A DNA stretch of 64,000 nucleotides from Epilithonimonas arachidiradicis (GCF_003610695.1 NZ_RAQH01000007.1:155907-219906), one strand, 5' to 3'; positions 27,981 to 37,130 are shown, numbered from the stretch's first letter. Made by a program: numbers and translations. Notes: generated by a model from the letters alone, not told the origin.

Positions 27981-28018
27981 ATACAGGTTTTCATCCCGAA
28001 AGGGGTGGAAACTTGTAT
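27981..28018 (+). ncRNA. GAAA-capped intercistronic hairpin
   Basis: ATACAGGTTTTCATCCC (27981-27997) pairs over 17 positions with 28002-28018, using three G-U pairs, and is closed by a GAAA tetraloop (27998-28001). G-U pairing and a GNRA loop show the structure is meant for RNA, not DNA. It lies 61 bases after the pectate lyase stop codon and may stabilise or terminate that mRNA; an A-rich stretch, not a T run, follows. Confidence 0.55.
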
Positions 28019-28144
28019 ATTTAAAAAAGATAAGTTCAATTTCATAGTTGATGACTAAGTCAAAACCTTAATGACTTTAAAAACATTTAATTATTAAAAT
28101 AAAACTTAGTGACGATTGTGTTTAAAATAAGTTCTAAAATTTCA

Positions 28145-29167
28145 ATGAAGATGTCAAAAACCAAAAATCTGTTATCGTTTTTTTCTTTCATCATTGTTTT
28201 GATGGTTATTAATTCTTTCAGCATTATCAGTAATTCTGAAAAAATTTATACAGTTTCAAAAGACGGAAAAGGAGATTTTGAAACAATTCAGGAAGCGGTG
28301 AATGCAGTTGAAGATCAATTGAATTCTAAAACTAAAATCATCATCAAAAAAGGAACTTATAGAGAAAAAATCACAGTTCCAGCAACCAAAGGGGCCATTT
28401 ATTTTGAAGGCGAAAGTTTGGCAGAAACTGTTATTGTAAATGATGATTTTGCATCAAAGAAAAATGCTGAAGGAAAAGAAATGGGAACAACAGGTTCTTC
28501 TACAATTTTTATTTTTTCTGATAATTTCTCGGCAAAGAATATCACGTTTCAAAATGATGCCGGAAAAGTTGGGCAAGCCGTTGCCGTTTTGATTACAGGC
28601 GATAGAGCCATTTTTGAGAATTGCAGATTTCTGGGGTTTCAGGATACTTTATATTTGAAGGGCGAGCAGGATGTTCCGACACCCAAAAGAGAAATTAGGC
28701 ATTATTTCAAAAATTGTTACATCGAGGGAACAACTGATTTTATATTCGGTGCAGCAACAGCAGTTTTCAAAGATTGTATAATCTATGCGAAGGAAGGTGC
28801 AACATATCTTACAGCAGCTTCAACACCGGAAAATGCCAAATACGGTTTTGTTTTCATCGATTGCAAAATCAAAGGCGAGGCGAAACCAGAATCTGTTTAT
28901 CTGGGAAGACCCTGGCGACCTTTTGCTAAAACAGTTTTTATCAATACAGACATTTCGAATGTCATAAAACCGAAAGGTTGGCACAATTGGAATAAGCAGG
29001 AAGCTGAAAAAATAACTTTCTATGCAGAATTCAATTCGAAAGGAGTTGGAGCTAATTCAGAAAAAAGAGTCGCTTGGTCTCATCAACTAACCAAGGAACA
29101 ATCCAAAGAATATTCGATTAAAAATATTCTTTCTGGAAAAGACAACTGGAATTTTAAAATGAAATAA
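28145..29167 (+). CDS. Pectin methylesterase, CE8
   Basis: The protein has a hydrophobic N-terminus (signal or anchor, NLLSFFSFIIVLMVINSFS) and a right-handed beta-helix with CE8 motifs: KDGKGDFETIQEAVNAV, GQAVAV, the catalytic Asp residues in LGFQDTLY and GTTDFIFGAATAVF, and the Arg in YLGRPWRPFAKTVF. It removes methyl groups from homogalacturonan so that lyases and polygalacturonase can act. A GTG at 28109 opens the frame further, but the ATG at 28145 gives a proper signal sequence and was preferred. It has no T9SS domain, so periplasmic action is likely. GH105 follows 25 bases later. Confidence 0.9.
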   Translation: MKMSKTKNLLSFFSFIIVLMVINSFSIISNSEKIYTVSKDGKGDFETIQEAVNAVEDQLNSKTKIIIKKGTYREKITVPATKGAIYFEGESLAETVIVNDDFASKKNAEGKEMGTTGSSTIFIFSDNFSAKNITFQNDAGKVGQAVAVLITGDRAIFENCRFLGFQDTLYLKGEQDVPTPKREIRHYFKNCYIEGTTDFIFGAATAVFKDCIIYAKEGATYLTAASTPENAKYGFVFIDCKIKGEAKPESVYLGRPWRPFAKTVFINTDISNVIKPKGWHNWNKQEAEKITFYAEFNSKGVGANSEKRVAWSHQLTKEQSKEYSIKNILSGKDNWNFKMK

Positions 29168-29192
29168 AAGGTAGTATTAAAAAGTAATTAAA

Positions 29193-30437
29193 ATGAAATT
29201 CAACAAACTCAAAATATTAACCATCGCAGCTTTAGCGTCAGGATTATTCTTTTGCTGCGCACAACAACCGAAGCAAAATAATCATCAAGTTTCGAAGATT
29301 GTAAGACAGACCATTTCTACAAAACTGCCTTGGTCAGAAAGGATGATGCAATCCGAGATGAAGCGTTTCCCCGAAGCTTGGATGCTGGATTTTCATAAAT
29401 CGCCAAAATGGAGCTATCCCAACGGATTGGTTTTGAAAGGTGCAGAACAACTATTTAAGAAAACAGGAAAAAGAGAATACTACGATTATATCAAAGCTTA
29501 CGCAGATGAATTAGTCAATGCAAATGGAACAATTAAAACTTATGATATCAATAAATACAATCTTGATATGCTAAATTCCGGCAATGTTTTGATCTATCTT
29601 TTTCTGGCAACTAAAGATGAAAAATATCTAAAAGGCGCTCAATTGTTGAGATCACAGTTGAACGATCATCCGAGAACTTCAGAAGGCGGATTCTGGCACA
29701 AGAAAATTTATCCGAACCAAATGTGGCTGGACGGTTTATATATGGCGGAACCTTTTTATGCGAGTTACACAAGGTTGTTTAATGATGGTGCAGAAGCTGA
29801 AAAAGCTTATAATGATATTGTGAATCAGTTTGATGTAATTCAGAAACATATGGTTGATTCTAAAACAGGATTGTTGTATCACGGTTGGGATGAGAGCAAA
29901 GAACAACAATGGGCGGATAAACAAACCGGACTTTCTCCTAATTTCTGGGGAAGAGCGATGGGTTGGTACGGAATGGCGATCGTAGATGTTTTGGATTATC
30001 TGCCAGAAAATCATCCGGGAAGAGAAAAATTGATTGGCTATTTGAAATCTTATTCAGAAGCTTTGTTGAAAGTTCAAGATGGTAAAACAGGTCTTTGGTA
30101 TCAGGTTTTGGATAAAGGCAATGAAAAAGGAAATTATTTGGAAGCTTCAGCTTCATCAATGTTCGTCTACACTTTTGCAAAAGCAGCCAGAAAAAAATAT
30201 CTTCCAACTTCTTACAAAACAGTTGCAAAAAAAGCCTACAACGGAATCCTGAAAAATTTAATTACAGTAGAACCTAACGGAGTAGTTAATCTCAATAAAA
30301 ACTGTGCTGTTGCAGGACTGGGCGGAACACCTTACAGAAGCGGAACTTACGATTATTACGTGAATGAAGAAATTCGCTCCAACGATCCAAAAGGTACCGG
30401 ACCATTTATTCTTGCCAGTTTAGAATTGGAAAAATAG
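29193..30437 (+). CDS. Unsaturated rhamnogalacturonyl/glucuronyl hydrolase, GH105 (lipoprotein)
   Basis: The 414-residue protein has a lipoprotein-like signal ending LFFCCAQQ and an (alpha/alpha)6 barrel of the GH88/GH105 type. Visible motifs are MWLDGLYMAEPFYA with the catalytic Asp near residue 180, GRAMGWYGMAIVDVLDYLP and LWYQVLDKGNEKGNYLEASASSMF. The family hydrates the 4,5-double bond of unsaturated uronates at the non-reducing end, releasing the sugar that KdgF then converts. It is probably anchored on the periplasmic face. It lies between the CE8 and GH43 genes in one plus-strand array. Confidence 0.9.
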   Translation: MKFNKLKILTIAALASGLFFCCAQQPKQNNHQVSKIVRQTISTKLPWSERMMQSEMKRFPEAWMLDFHKSPKWSYPNGLVLKGAEQLFKKTGKREYYDYIKAYADELVNANGTIKTYDINKYNLDMLNSGNVLIYLFLATKDEKYLKGAQLLRSQLNDHPRTSEGGFWHKKIYPNQMWLDGLYMAEPFYASYTRLFNDGAEAEKAYNDIVNQFDVIQKHMVDSKTGLLYHGWDESKEQQWADKQTGLSPNFWGRAMGWYGMAIVDVLDYLPENHPGREKLIGYLKSYSEALLKVQDGKTGLWYQVLDKGNEKGNYLEASASSMFVYTFAKAARKKYLPTSYKTVAKKAYNGILKNLITVEPNGVVNLNKNCAVAGLGGTPYRSGTYDYYVNEEIRSNDPKGTGPFILASLELEK

Positions 30438-30486
30438 AATTATAAATCTGTTTTTAATTCTTTGTCTTTCTTTGTTGAGTTTTACG

Positions 30487-30550
30487 CCTTTGCGAACCTT
30501 AAAATATTTTCAATAAGTTCAAAAAAATCTTTGCGGACTTTGCGTTTAAA
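30487..30550 (+). repeat. Leader repeat family 2, copy a (before GH43)
   Basis: CCTTTGCGAACCTTAAA, an AT-rich middle, then ATCTTTGCGGACTTTGCG, ending about 10 bases before the ATG at 30554. It aligns with the leaders of kdgF and the CE12 gene. Confidence 0.65.
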
Positions 30551-30553
30551 AAT

Positions 30554-32197
30554 ATGACAGCATTAAAAAAACATATCATCCTTTCCTTGTTTGCAATAGC
30601 AATCAATCAACTCGATGCTCAGAAAACGAAGCCTTATGTTTCGGAAGTCTGGGTTTCGGATTTAGCAAATGGAACTTATAAAAACCCTGTTTTGTATGCA
30701 GATTATTCTGATCCGGATGTAATCAGAGTTGAAGATGATTATTTTATGACGGCTTCCAGCTTCAATGAGATGCCGGGTTTACCGATTCTCCATTCCAAAG
30801 ATATGATCAATTGGAAGTTGGTGAATTATGCGATTACAGATTTAATTCCAAAAGAACATTTTAACCAACCAAGACGTGGCGACGGCGTTTGGGCGCCAAC
30901 TATCCGTTTTCACAACGGCGAATATTACATCTATTGGGGCGATCCGGATTTCGGAATTTATATTGTGAAAACCAAAGACCCTTTTGGAAAATGGGAAGAG
31001 TCAGTTTTAGTTATGGAAGGAAAAGGTTTAATCGATTCTTGTCCGTTTTGGGATGAAGACGGTCAGGCTTATTTGGTTCACGGCTGGGCAGGAAGTAGAG
31101 CTGGAGTCAAAAGTATTTTGACCATCAATAAAATGAATCCAGAAGGTACAAAAGTTCTGGACAAAGGCACCCACGTTTTCGATGGACACGATGCACATCC
31201 AACAGTTGAAGGACCGAAGATGTATAAAAGAAATGGTTATTACTATATTTTTGCTCCGGCAGGTGGCGTTGCAACAGGCTGGCAATTAGCTTTGCGATCA
31301 AAAAATATCTATGGACCTTATGAAGAGAAAATTGTTTTAGAAAAAGGCTCGACCAAAATCAATGGGCCACATCAAGGTGCTTGGGTTGATACACAGAATG
31401 GCGAAGATTGGTTTTATCATTTTCAGGATGTGGATGCAGGCGGAAGAATCGTTCATCTTCAACCTATGAAATGGGAAAATGACTGGCCGGTCATCGGAAT
31501 CGATCATAATAAAAATGGAATTGGAGAACCAGTTCTAACTTTCAAAAAACCGAATGTCGGAAAGTCATATCCAATTGAAACACCTGCAGAATCTGATGAA
31601 TTCAATGATGATAAAATCGGTTTACAATGGCAGTGGAGTGCGAATGAAAACATCGTTTGGTCTGCAAAACTTCCTGGAAAAGATTATCTGAGATTATTTT
31701 CAATCAAAATTCCGGATGGCGAAAAAAATCTATGGAATGTCCCGAATCTTCTGACTCAGAAATTTCCAGCTCCAAATTTTGTAGCAACTACCAAAGTTAA
31801 ATTGTTTCCTGAAGATATTAAAGAAGGGAAAACCGCCGGACTTCTGATAATGGGGATGGATTACCAATCATTAGTGATTACCAACAAACCTGACGGATTT
31901 TATCTTCAATTAAGAAAAGCTCAAAAAGCAGATAAAGGCGGTGAAGAGAAAATACTGAACGAAATCAAATTAAAATCAAACGAAGTTTATCTTAAAGTCA
32001 ATGTCAGCGAACCTAACGGAATCTGTACATTCAGTTACAGTGAAAATGGGAAAAAGTTTGAGATTATTGGTGAAAGATTTCAGGCAAAACCGGGAAAGTG
32101 GATTGGCGCAAAAGTCGGAATTTATTCGGTCAGCGATTCCAAAGTTCCAAGAGGTGGCTATGCAGATTTTGACTTTTTCAGAATTACAAAAAATTAG
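30554..32197 (+). CDS. Glycoside hydrolase family 43 protein
   Basis: The 547-residue protein has a signal peptide, then a five-bladed propeller with GH43 motifs: NPVLYADYSDPDVIRVEDDY (catalytic base Asp), SCPFWDEDGQAYLVHGWAG (pKa-modulating Asp) and AHPTVEGPKMYKRNGYYYIFAPAGG (acid Glu). The C-terminal 200 residues form a concanavalin-like beta-sandwich as in the larger GH43 subfamilies. Members remove arabinose, xylose or galactose, so here it probably trims side chains of rhamnogalacturonan. The exact sugar cannot be told. It carries no T9SS domain, hence is likely periplasmic. Confidence 0.88.
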   Translation: MTALKKHIILSLFAIAINQLDAQKTKPYVSEVWVSDLANGTYKNPVLYADYSDPDVIRVEDDYFMTASSFNEMPGLPILHSKDMINWKLVNYAITDLIPKEHFNQPRRGDGVWAPTIRFHNGEYYIYWGDPDFGIYIVKTKDPFGKWEESVLVMEGKGLIDSCPFWDEDGQAYLVHGWAGSRAGVKSILTINKMNPEGTKVLDKGTHVFDGHDAHPTVEGPKMYKRNGYYYIFAPAGGVATGWQLALRSKNIYGPYEEKIVLEKGSTKINGPHQGAWVDTQNGEDWFYHFQDVDAGGRIVHLQPMKWENDWPVIGIDHNKNGIGEPVLTFKKPNVGKSYPIETPAESDEFNDDKIGLQWQWSANENIVWSAKLPGKDYLRLFSIKIPDGEKNLWNVPNLLTQKFPAPNFVATTKVKLFPEDIKEGKTAGLLIMGMDYQSLVITNKPDGFYLQLRKAQKADKGGEEKILNEIKLKSNEVYLKVNVSEPNGICTFSYSENGKKFEIIGERFQAKPGKWIGAKVGIYSVSDSKVPRGGYADFDFFRITKN

Positions 32198-32270
32198 ATT
32201 TATCGCAAATCGAAGATTCGACGGAGTCAAAGGTGGAAAGTTAATTAGAATAAGATAAATATTAAGGCGC

Positions 32271-32330
32271 AAACCTTTGCGACTTAAAGAATGAAGTTTA
32301 AAATAAATGATTAGCGCCTTTGCGTTAAAG
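32271..32330 (+). repeat. Leader repeat family 2, copy c (before CE12)
   Basis: CCTTTGCGACTTAAAG, an AT-rich middle, then GCGCCTTTGCGTTAAAG directly before the A-rich stretch and the ATG at 32336. It matches copies a and b in order and position. Confidence 0.65.
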
Positions 32331-32335
32331 AAAAA

Positions 32336-33169
32336 ATGAAAAGAATCAAAAATATCTCAACAGCGTTTTTTATCACGGCTTCTGTGATGACTTTTGCTCA
32401 GACAGAACAGGATAATCAAAAAGAAAGAATTGTTCAGCCTTCCAAAGATAAAAACACAACCAATATTTTTCTGGCCGGCGATTCTACGTTGACAGATTAC
32501 ACTTTGGAAAGCAATTATCAGGAAAAACGTTATCCACAGCAAGGTTGGGGTGGCGTGTTTCAAGAGTTTTTTGTGACTGACAGTCTCAAAACGTTTAAAT
32601 CACCTTTAGCGAAAAATGTTTTGGTAGTTGATAAAGCTAAAGGTGGAAGAAGCACAAGAACGTTTTTTCAGGAAGGAAGATGGCGTTACATTTTTGAAAA
32701 TCTAAGACCGAAAGATTGGGTTCTGATTCAGTTTGGGCACAATGACGAATCTGAGAAAAAAGTGGACCGCTATGTGGATGTTGCTGGTTATAAGGAATAT
32801 TTGCGATTGTACATTCATCAGGTTCGTGAGAAAGGAGCAACACCGATTTTGGTAACGCCAGTTTCCAGAAATTATCCTTGGAAAGACGGTGTTTTGGGCG
32901 ACAGTCACATAGATTATGCAAAAGCGATGATAGAAGTCGGACAGGAACAGAAAGTGGATGTAATAGATTTGAACAGGCTTTCCAGAGAATTTTTCACACA
33001 AAAAGGGAAAGATTTCGTGACGACAACTTATTTTATGAATCTTCCCGAAGGCAAATTCACAGCTTATCCGAATGGACAAAAAGATGATACGCATTTCCAG
33101 CCGGAAGGTGCAAAAGCAGTTGCTCAGCTGGTTTATAATGAATTCAAAAAAATAGTAAGCAAGAAATAA
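32336..33169 (+). CDS. Rhamnogalacturonan acetylesterase, CE12 (SGNH fold)
   Basis: The 277-residue protein has a signal peptide ending near FAQTEQ and the SGNH blocks: FLAGDSTLTDY (nucleophile Ser50), GGRSTRTF, QFGHNDES (Asn and oxyanion residues) and DDTHFQPEGAK with the catalytic Asp and His. CE12 enzymes remove acetyl groups from the galacturonate residues of rhamnogalacturonan I, opening it to GH28/GH105 action. It lies in the plus-strand pectin array, upstream of the GH28 gene. No T9SS domain is present. Confidence 0.9.
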   Translation: MKRIKNISTAFFITASVMTFAQTEQDNQKERIVQPSKDKNTTNIFLAGDSTLTDYTLESNYQEKRYPQQGWGGVFQEFFVTDSLKTFKSPLAKNVLVVDKAKGGRSTRTFFQEGRWRYIFENLRPKDWVLIQFGHNDESEKKVDRYVDVAGYKEYLRLYIHQVREKGATPILVTPVSRNYPWKDGVLGDSHIDYAKAMIEVGQEQKVDVIDLNRLSREFFTQKGKDFVTTTYFMNLPEGKFTAYPNGQKDDTHFQPEGAKAVAQLVYNEFKKIVSKK

Positions 33170-33188
33170 TTTTTAAATACAAAATTTA

Positions 33189-33250
33189 TCTCGCAGATTT
33201 TGCCAATTCAGCAAATTTTAAAATCAGCCAAATCTGTTTAATCTGTGAGA
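33189..33250 (+). repeat. Intercistronic repeat family 1, copy C (before GH28)
   Basis: From TCTCGCAGATTTTGCC to TTTAATCTGTGAGA, 62 bases, ending 16 bases before the GH28 start. Terminal 11-base inverted repeats with one mismatch could form a long hairpin in the mRNA. Same orientation relative to the downstream gene as copies A and B. Confidence 0.8.
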
Positions 33251-33266
33251 ATTTAAAAAGATAAGA

Positions 33267-34934
33267 ATGAAGAAATCGATTAAAATTTTAGCTTTAAGCT
33301 TAGCAACATTATTTTCAGGAAATGCTTTTGGACAGAGCATTGCTGATATTTACAAAAATGTAGAATTCAAAATGCCGACCGTTGCAGAAACTTCTTTTCC
33401 GGCAACTTCGGTCAATATCAAAAATTTTGGAGCAGTTTCCGGTGGAATCGTAAAAAATACCGAAGCTTTCAGAAAAGCCATTGACGAAACTTCTCAAAAA
33501 GGTGGCGGTACAGTTGTCGTTCCAAGAGGAATCTGGTTAACGGGACCAATTGTCTTGAAAAGCAATATCAATCTTCATTTGGAAGATGGCGCTTTGTTAA
33601 TGTTCAGCAGAGATTTTGCAGATTATCCTTTGGTTGATGTAAGTTTCGAAGGTTTGAACACAACTCGTTGTCAGTCTCCGATTTCAGCAAAAGGAGCAAC
33701 CAATATTGCAATTACAGGTAAAGGTGTGATTGACGGCAACGGCGACGCTTGGAGATATGTGAAGAAAGGAAAAATGACCGATGGACAATGGAAAGAATTA
33801 TTATCTAGAGGTGGCGTTTTGTCTTCTGATAAGAAGATTTGGTTTCCAAGCGAAAGTTCGAAAAGAGGTTTCGAAAGTACAGCTAATTTTAACATTCCGG
33901 AAAAGCTGACAACTAGAGAACAATTAGAATCTGTTAAGGATTTCCTTCGTCCGGTGATGGTGAGTTTGGTAAGTTGTGACAGAGTTCTTTTAGACGGTCC
34001 AACTTTTCAAAATTCGCCAGCTTGGAATCTTCATCCATTGATGTCAAGCAATTTAATTTTGAGAAATTTAACTGTTAGAAATCCCTGGTATTCTCAGAAT
34101 GGCGACGGTTTGGATTTGGAATCTTGTAAGAATGTTTTGGTTTATAATAATACATTTGATGTCGGTGATGACGCAATTTGCATCAAATCCGGAAAAGATA
34201 AAGACGGCCGTGACAGAGGTATTCCTACAGAAAATGTCATTATCAAAAATAATACGGTTTACCACGCACACGGCGGGATTGTTATCGGAAGTGAAATGTC
34301 CGGTGGTGTGAAAAATCTTCACGCTTCGGATTGTACGTTTATCGGAACAGACATCGGGCTTCGTTTCAAAACGACTAGAGGAAGAGGCGGTGTTGTTGAG
34401 AATATTTGGATTAGCAATGTGGATATGACGGGAATTCCGGCTCAGGTAATTGGTTTTAATATGTTCTATGAAGGCAATTCGCCAATCATTGAAGAAGACC
34501 AGAATGCGGACGACGAAAAAAGAGTAGAGAAACAAATTCCTGTAACCGAAGAGACACCAATTTTCAGAAACGTATTCTTCAAAAATATCACAGCTTCCAA
34601 TTCTTATGAAGCTTTGTCATTAAACGGTTTATCTGAAATGAACCTTAAAAATATCGTGGTAGAGGATTCTTACTTCGATACCAAAAAAGCTTTAACAATC
34701 GTGGATGCAGACGGAATTACATTGAAAAATGTTAAAATAAAATATAACGACGGAACCGGTGCAACAATCTATAATAGTAAGAATGTTGATATCTCAGGAT
34801 TGACTTTGGAATCTTCTAAAACGCCTTTGGTAAAGGTTATCGGGAGTAAAACTAAAGCTATTAAATTACCAAAAGGAATCTCCGGAGATAAATTATCGAT
34901 TTTCAAAGATGTTCCGAAGAATGCTGTAAAATAA
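33267..34934 (+). CDS. Polygalacturonase-type glycoside hydrolase, GH28
   Basis: The 555-residue protein has a signal peptide ending NAFGQS, then the GH28 beta-helix with catalytic aspartates in NGDGLDLESC and VGDDAICIKSGKD (about residues 280-312), the HGGIVIGSEMSGG block and the substrate-binding RFKTTRGRGG. It hydrolyses alpha-1,4 galacturonosyl bonds in homogalacturonan, or exo-acts on oligomers. The long C-terminal helix (about 440-555) has extra turns typical of bacterial exo-acting members. No T9SS domain is present, so periplasmic processing of imported oligomers is most likely. Confidence 0.92.
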   Translation: MKKSIKILALSLATLFSGNAFGQSIADIYKNVEFKMPTVAETSFPATSVNIKNFGAVSGGIVKNTEAFRKAIDETSQKGGGTVVVPRGIWLTGPIVLKSNINLHLEDGALLMFSRDFADYPLVDVSFEGLNTTRCQSPISAKGATNIAITGKGVIDGNGDAWRYVKKGKMTDGQWKELLSRGGVLSSDKKIWFPSESSKRGFESTANFNIPEKLTTREQLESVKDFLRPVMVSLVSCDRVLLDGPTFQNSPAWNLHPLMSSNLILRNLTVRNPWYSQNGDGLDLESCKNVLVYNNTFDVGDDAICIKSGKDKDGRDRGIPTENVIIKNNTVYHAHGGIVIGSEMSGGVKNLHASDCTFIGTDIGLRFKTTRGRGGVVENIWISNVDMTGIPAQVIGFNMFYEGNSPIIEEDQNADDEKRVEKQIPVTEETPIFRNVFFKNITASNSYEALSLNGLSEMNLKNIVVEDSYFDTKKALTIVDADGITLKNVKIKYNDGTGATIYNSKNVDISGLTLESSKTPLVKVIGSKTKAIKLPKGISGDKLSIFKDVPKNAVK

Positions 34935-34961
34935 TTTTTCTTATATTTTTTCTTAAAACGG

Positions 34962-35906
34962 ATGAAACCTACCAAAGCTAACTTGAATCACAATAGTCAT
35001 CTGGGGAAGATTTTAATCCGTTTTTCTATTGTTTTGATTTCGGTTTCAAAGATGTATTCTCAGGAAATCGAAAGACCAAAAGCACAACCTTACAACATTG
35101 AAGGAACTTATGAAAAACTGAAAAAGAAATATCCTTTCATTCAACCGTTGAATCTGGAATTTCCAAAAAATATCAAAGTCAAAAGAGATATCGAATACAA
35201 AACCAGAAATGAGAAATCACTTTTGGCAGATATTTATTATCCTGAAAATTCGGTTCAGAAATATCCCGCGATTATATTGGTTCACGGCGGTGGTTGGATT
35301 TCCGGAAGTAAGGAAAATGAGGAGTTTCTCGCTCAGGAATTGGCTTCTAAAGGTTATGTGGCGATGGCAATCAATTACAGTTTGAGTGATGATGCAAAAT
35401 ATCCTGCCGCTGTTGAAGATATCGAAGATGCTTTAAAATTTTTGAAGAAACATCACGGAGAATTTGCTGTTAATAAAAAGAAAATTGCAATTGGTGGAAA
35501 CTCTGCCGGAGGGCAATTGGCAACGTTGGTTGGTGTCAAAAATAAAGTTCAGGCGATTGTCAATATCGATGGAATTGTCTCATTTATTCATCCCGAATCC
35601 GAAGAAGGCGCTTATGCCGCTTACTGGTTTGGAGCGACAAAAGCTCAGAATTTTAAACTTTGGAAAGAAGCGTCACCTTTGGAATATGTCGGAAAAAATA
35701 CGCCTCCAACATTATTTATTAATAGCTCTCAGCCGAGATTTCACGCAGGAAGAGATGATATGATGAAGTTATTAAAAAGTCATAACATCCCAACGGAATT
35801 TCATGAAGTCAAAGATTCTCCGCATTCGTTTTGGTTGGTTCAGCCCTGGTTTGATGAGACTTTGAAATATACGGTCGATTTTCTGGACAAAGTTTTGAAA
35901 AATTAA
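34962..35906 (+). CDS. Secreted alpha/beta-hydrolase, probable pectin-related esterase
   Basis: The 314-residue protein has a signal-like N-terminus ending VSKMYSQE, then an alpha/beta-hydrolase core with the oxyanion motif HGGGWISGSKENE, the nucleophile elbow GGNSAGGQ and a C-terminal catalytic His in KDSPHSFWL. It resembles acetyl-xylan/carbohydrate esterases of the BD-FAE kind. Its place between GH28 and CE8, four bases before the latter, suggests it deacetylates or demethylates pectin fragments. The substrate is inferred from context only. Confidence 0.75.
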   Translation: MKPTKANLNHNSHLGKILIRFSIVLISVSKMYSQEIERPKAQPYNIEGTYEKLKKKYPFIQPLNLEFPKNIKVKRDIEYKTRNEKSLLADIYYPENSVQKYPAIILVHGGGWISGSKENEEFLAQELASKGYVAMAINYSLSDDAKYPAAVEDIEDALKFLKKHHGEFAVNKKKIAIGGNSAGGQLATLVGVKNKVQAIVNIDGIVSFIHPESEEGAYAAYWFGATKAQNFKLWKEASPLEYVGKNTPPTLFINSSQPRFHAGRDDMMKLLKSHNIPTEFHEVKDSPHSFWLVQPWFDETLKYTVDFLDKVLKN

Positions 35907-35910
35907 TCCA

Positions 35911-36882
35911 ATGAAAAAACTATTTTCCTTTCTAAGTTTTTGCTTCGTGGTTTTGTCTTTTGCGCAATTGCCTTATATCACGATTACCGTTGCTAAAGAT
36001 AGTTCCGGAGATTTCACGACGATCCAGAGTGCGATTAATTCTGTTCGGGATTTAGGACCTGCTGAAGCTTTGATTAAAATTAAATCCGGAATTTATAATG
36101 AAAAAATCGTGATTCCTTCCTCAAAACATTGGATTACGATTGAAGGCGAGAATAAGGAAAACACAATCATTACCAATGATGATTTCTCAGGAAAACTGAA
36201 TCCTTTGACCAATGAAAAATTCAATACATTCAATTCATATACTTTTCTTGTTGCAGGAGATAATGTTAAAATTTCAAATCTGACCATTAAGAATTCATCT
36301 TGTAAGCAAGGTCAGGCCGTTGCTTTACACGTGGAAGGCGACCGATTTGTGATGAAGAATTCCAAAATTTTAGGTTGTCAGGACACGCTTTATTCTGCAA
36401 CTGACCACAGCCGACAATATTATGAAAACTGTTATATAGAAGGAACTACGGATTTTATTTTCGGGCAAGCGACTGTCGTTTTTAAAAATTGTGAAATCAA
36501 AAGTTTAGCAAATTCTTATATCACTGCGGCTGCGACAAGTAAAGACAATCCATTTGGTTTTGTTTTTATCGATTGTCATTTGACTGCTAAAGAAGGTGTT
36601 AGCAAAGTTTATCTCGGGCGACCGTGGCGACCTTTTGCTAAAACGGTTTTCATCAATACAACGATGGAAAGCCATATTGTTCCGGAAGGCTGGAATCCCT
36701 GGAACGGCGACAAAATGTTTCCGGACAAAGAAAAAACAGCGTTTTATGCTGAGTTTGGAAGTAAAGGTAGCGGTTCAAATCCAGACAAAAGAGTAGAGTG
36801 GGCACATCAGCTTTCCAAAAAGGATTTGAAGAATTATACTGTTGAAAAGATTTTCAAAAAATCGGATAATTGGATTCCTTAG
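35911..36882 (+). CDS. Pectin methylesterase, CE8 (second copy)
   Basis: The 323-residue protein has a signal peptide ending LSFAQLP and a beta-helix with KDSSGDFTTIQSAINSV, GQAVAL, the catalytic Asp residues in LGCQDTLYSATDHSRQYYENCYIEG and GTTDFIFGQATVVF, and YLGRPWRPFAKTVF. It is a paralogue of the CE8 at 28145, sharing the C-terminal pattern with WNPWN and WAHQLS. It starts 4 bases after the esterase gene, so the two are probably co-translated. It is followed by a strong terminator that ends this array. Confidence 0.92.
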   Translation: MKKLFSFLSFCFVVLSFAQLPYITITVAKDSSGDFTTIQSAINSVRDLGPAEALIKIKSGIYNEKIVIPSSKHWITIEGENKENTIITNDDFSGKLNPLTNEKFNTFNSYTFLVAGDNVKISNLTIKNSSCKQGQAVALHVEGDRFVMKNSKILGCQDTLYSATDHSRQYYENCYIEGTTDFIFGQATVVFKNCEIKSLANSYITAAATSKDNPFGFVFIDCHLTAKEGVSKVYLGRPWRPFAKTVFINTTMESHIVPEGWNPWNGDKMFPDKEKTAFYAEFGSKGSGSNPDKRVEWAHQLSKKDLKNYTVEKIFKKSDNWIP

Positions 36883-36911
36883 AGAATTGTTGCACAAATT
36901 ACTTTTTTCTA

Positions 36912-36955
36912 AATTCCCAAAATTTGACTTTTCAGTTTAAATTTTGGGAATTTTT
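36912..36955 (+). terminator. Intrinsic terminator of the pectin enzyme array
   Basis: AATTCCCAAAATTT (36912-36925) pairs perfectly with AAATTTTGGGAATT (36939-36952) over 14 bases with a 13-base loop, followed by a T run. Confidence 0.85.
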
Positions 36956-36956
36956 A

Positions 36957-36970
36957 TGCAATCGATTAAC
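36957..36970. promoter_or_regulatory. Partial operator upstream of the first small secreted gene
   Basis: TGCAATCGATTAAC matches the left 11 bases of the palindrome. It lies 230 bases upstream of the full site at 37187. A comparable weak partner site is found before the paralogue. Confidence 0.5.
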
Positions 36971-37130
36971 TTATTTTAAGTTTGATTTTCTACCTCTGTT
37001 TTCGTTTTATGTTAAATTGTTTAAAAATTAATTAAACAAGTATTTAACGCTTTAATTCTTTATTTAAAAGAAATTTTAATTAATTGTTAAGTAAAATTGA
37101 ACTCAATTTTAAAAATTTTACAGAAAATTA

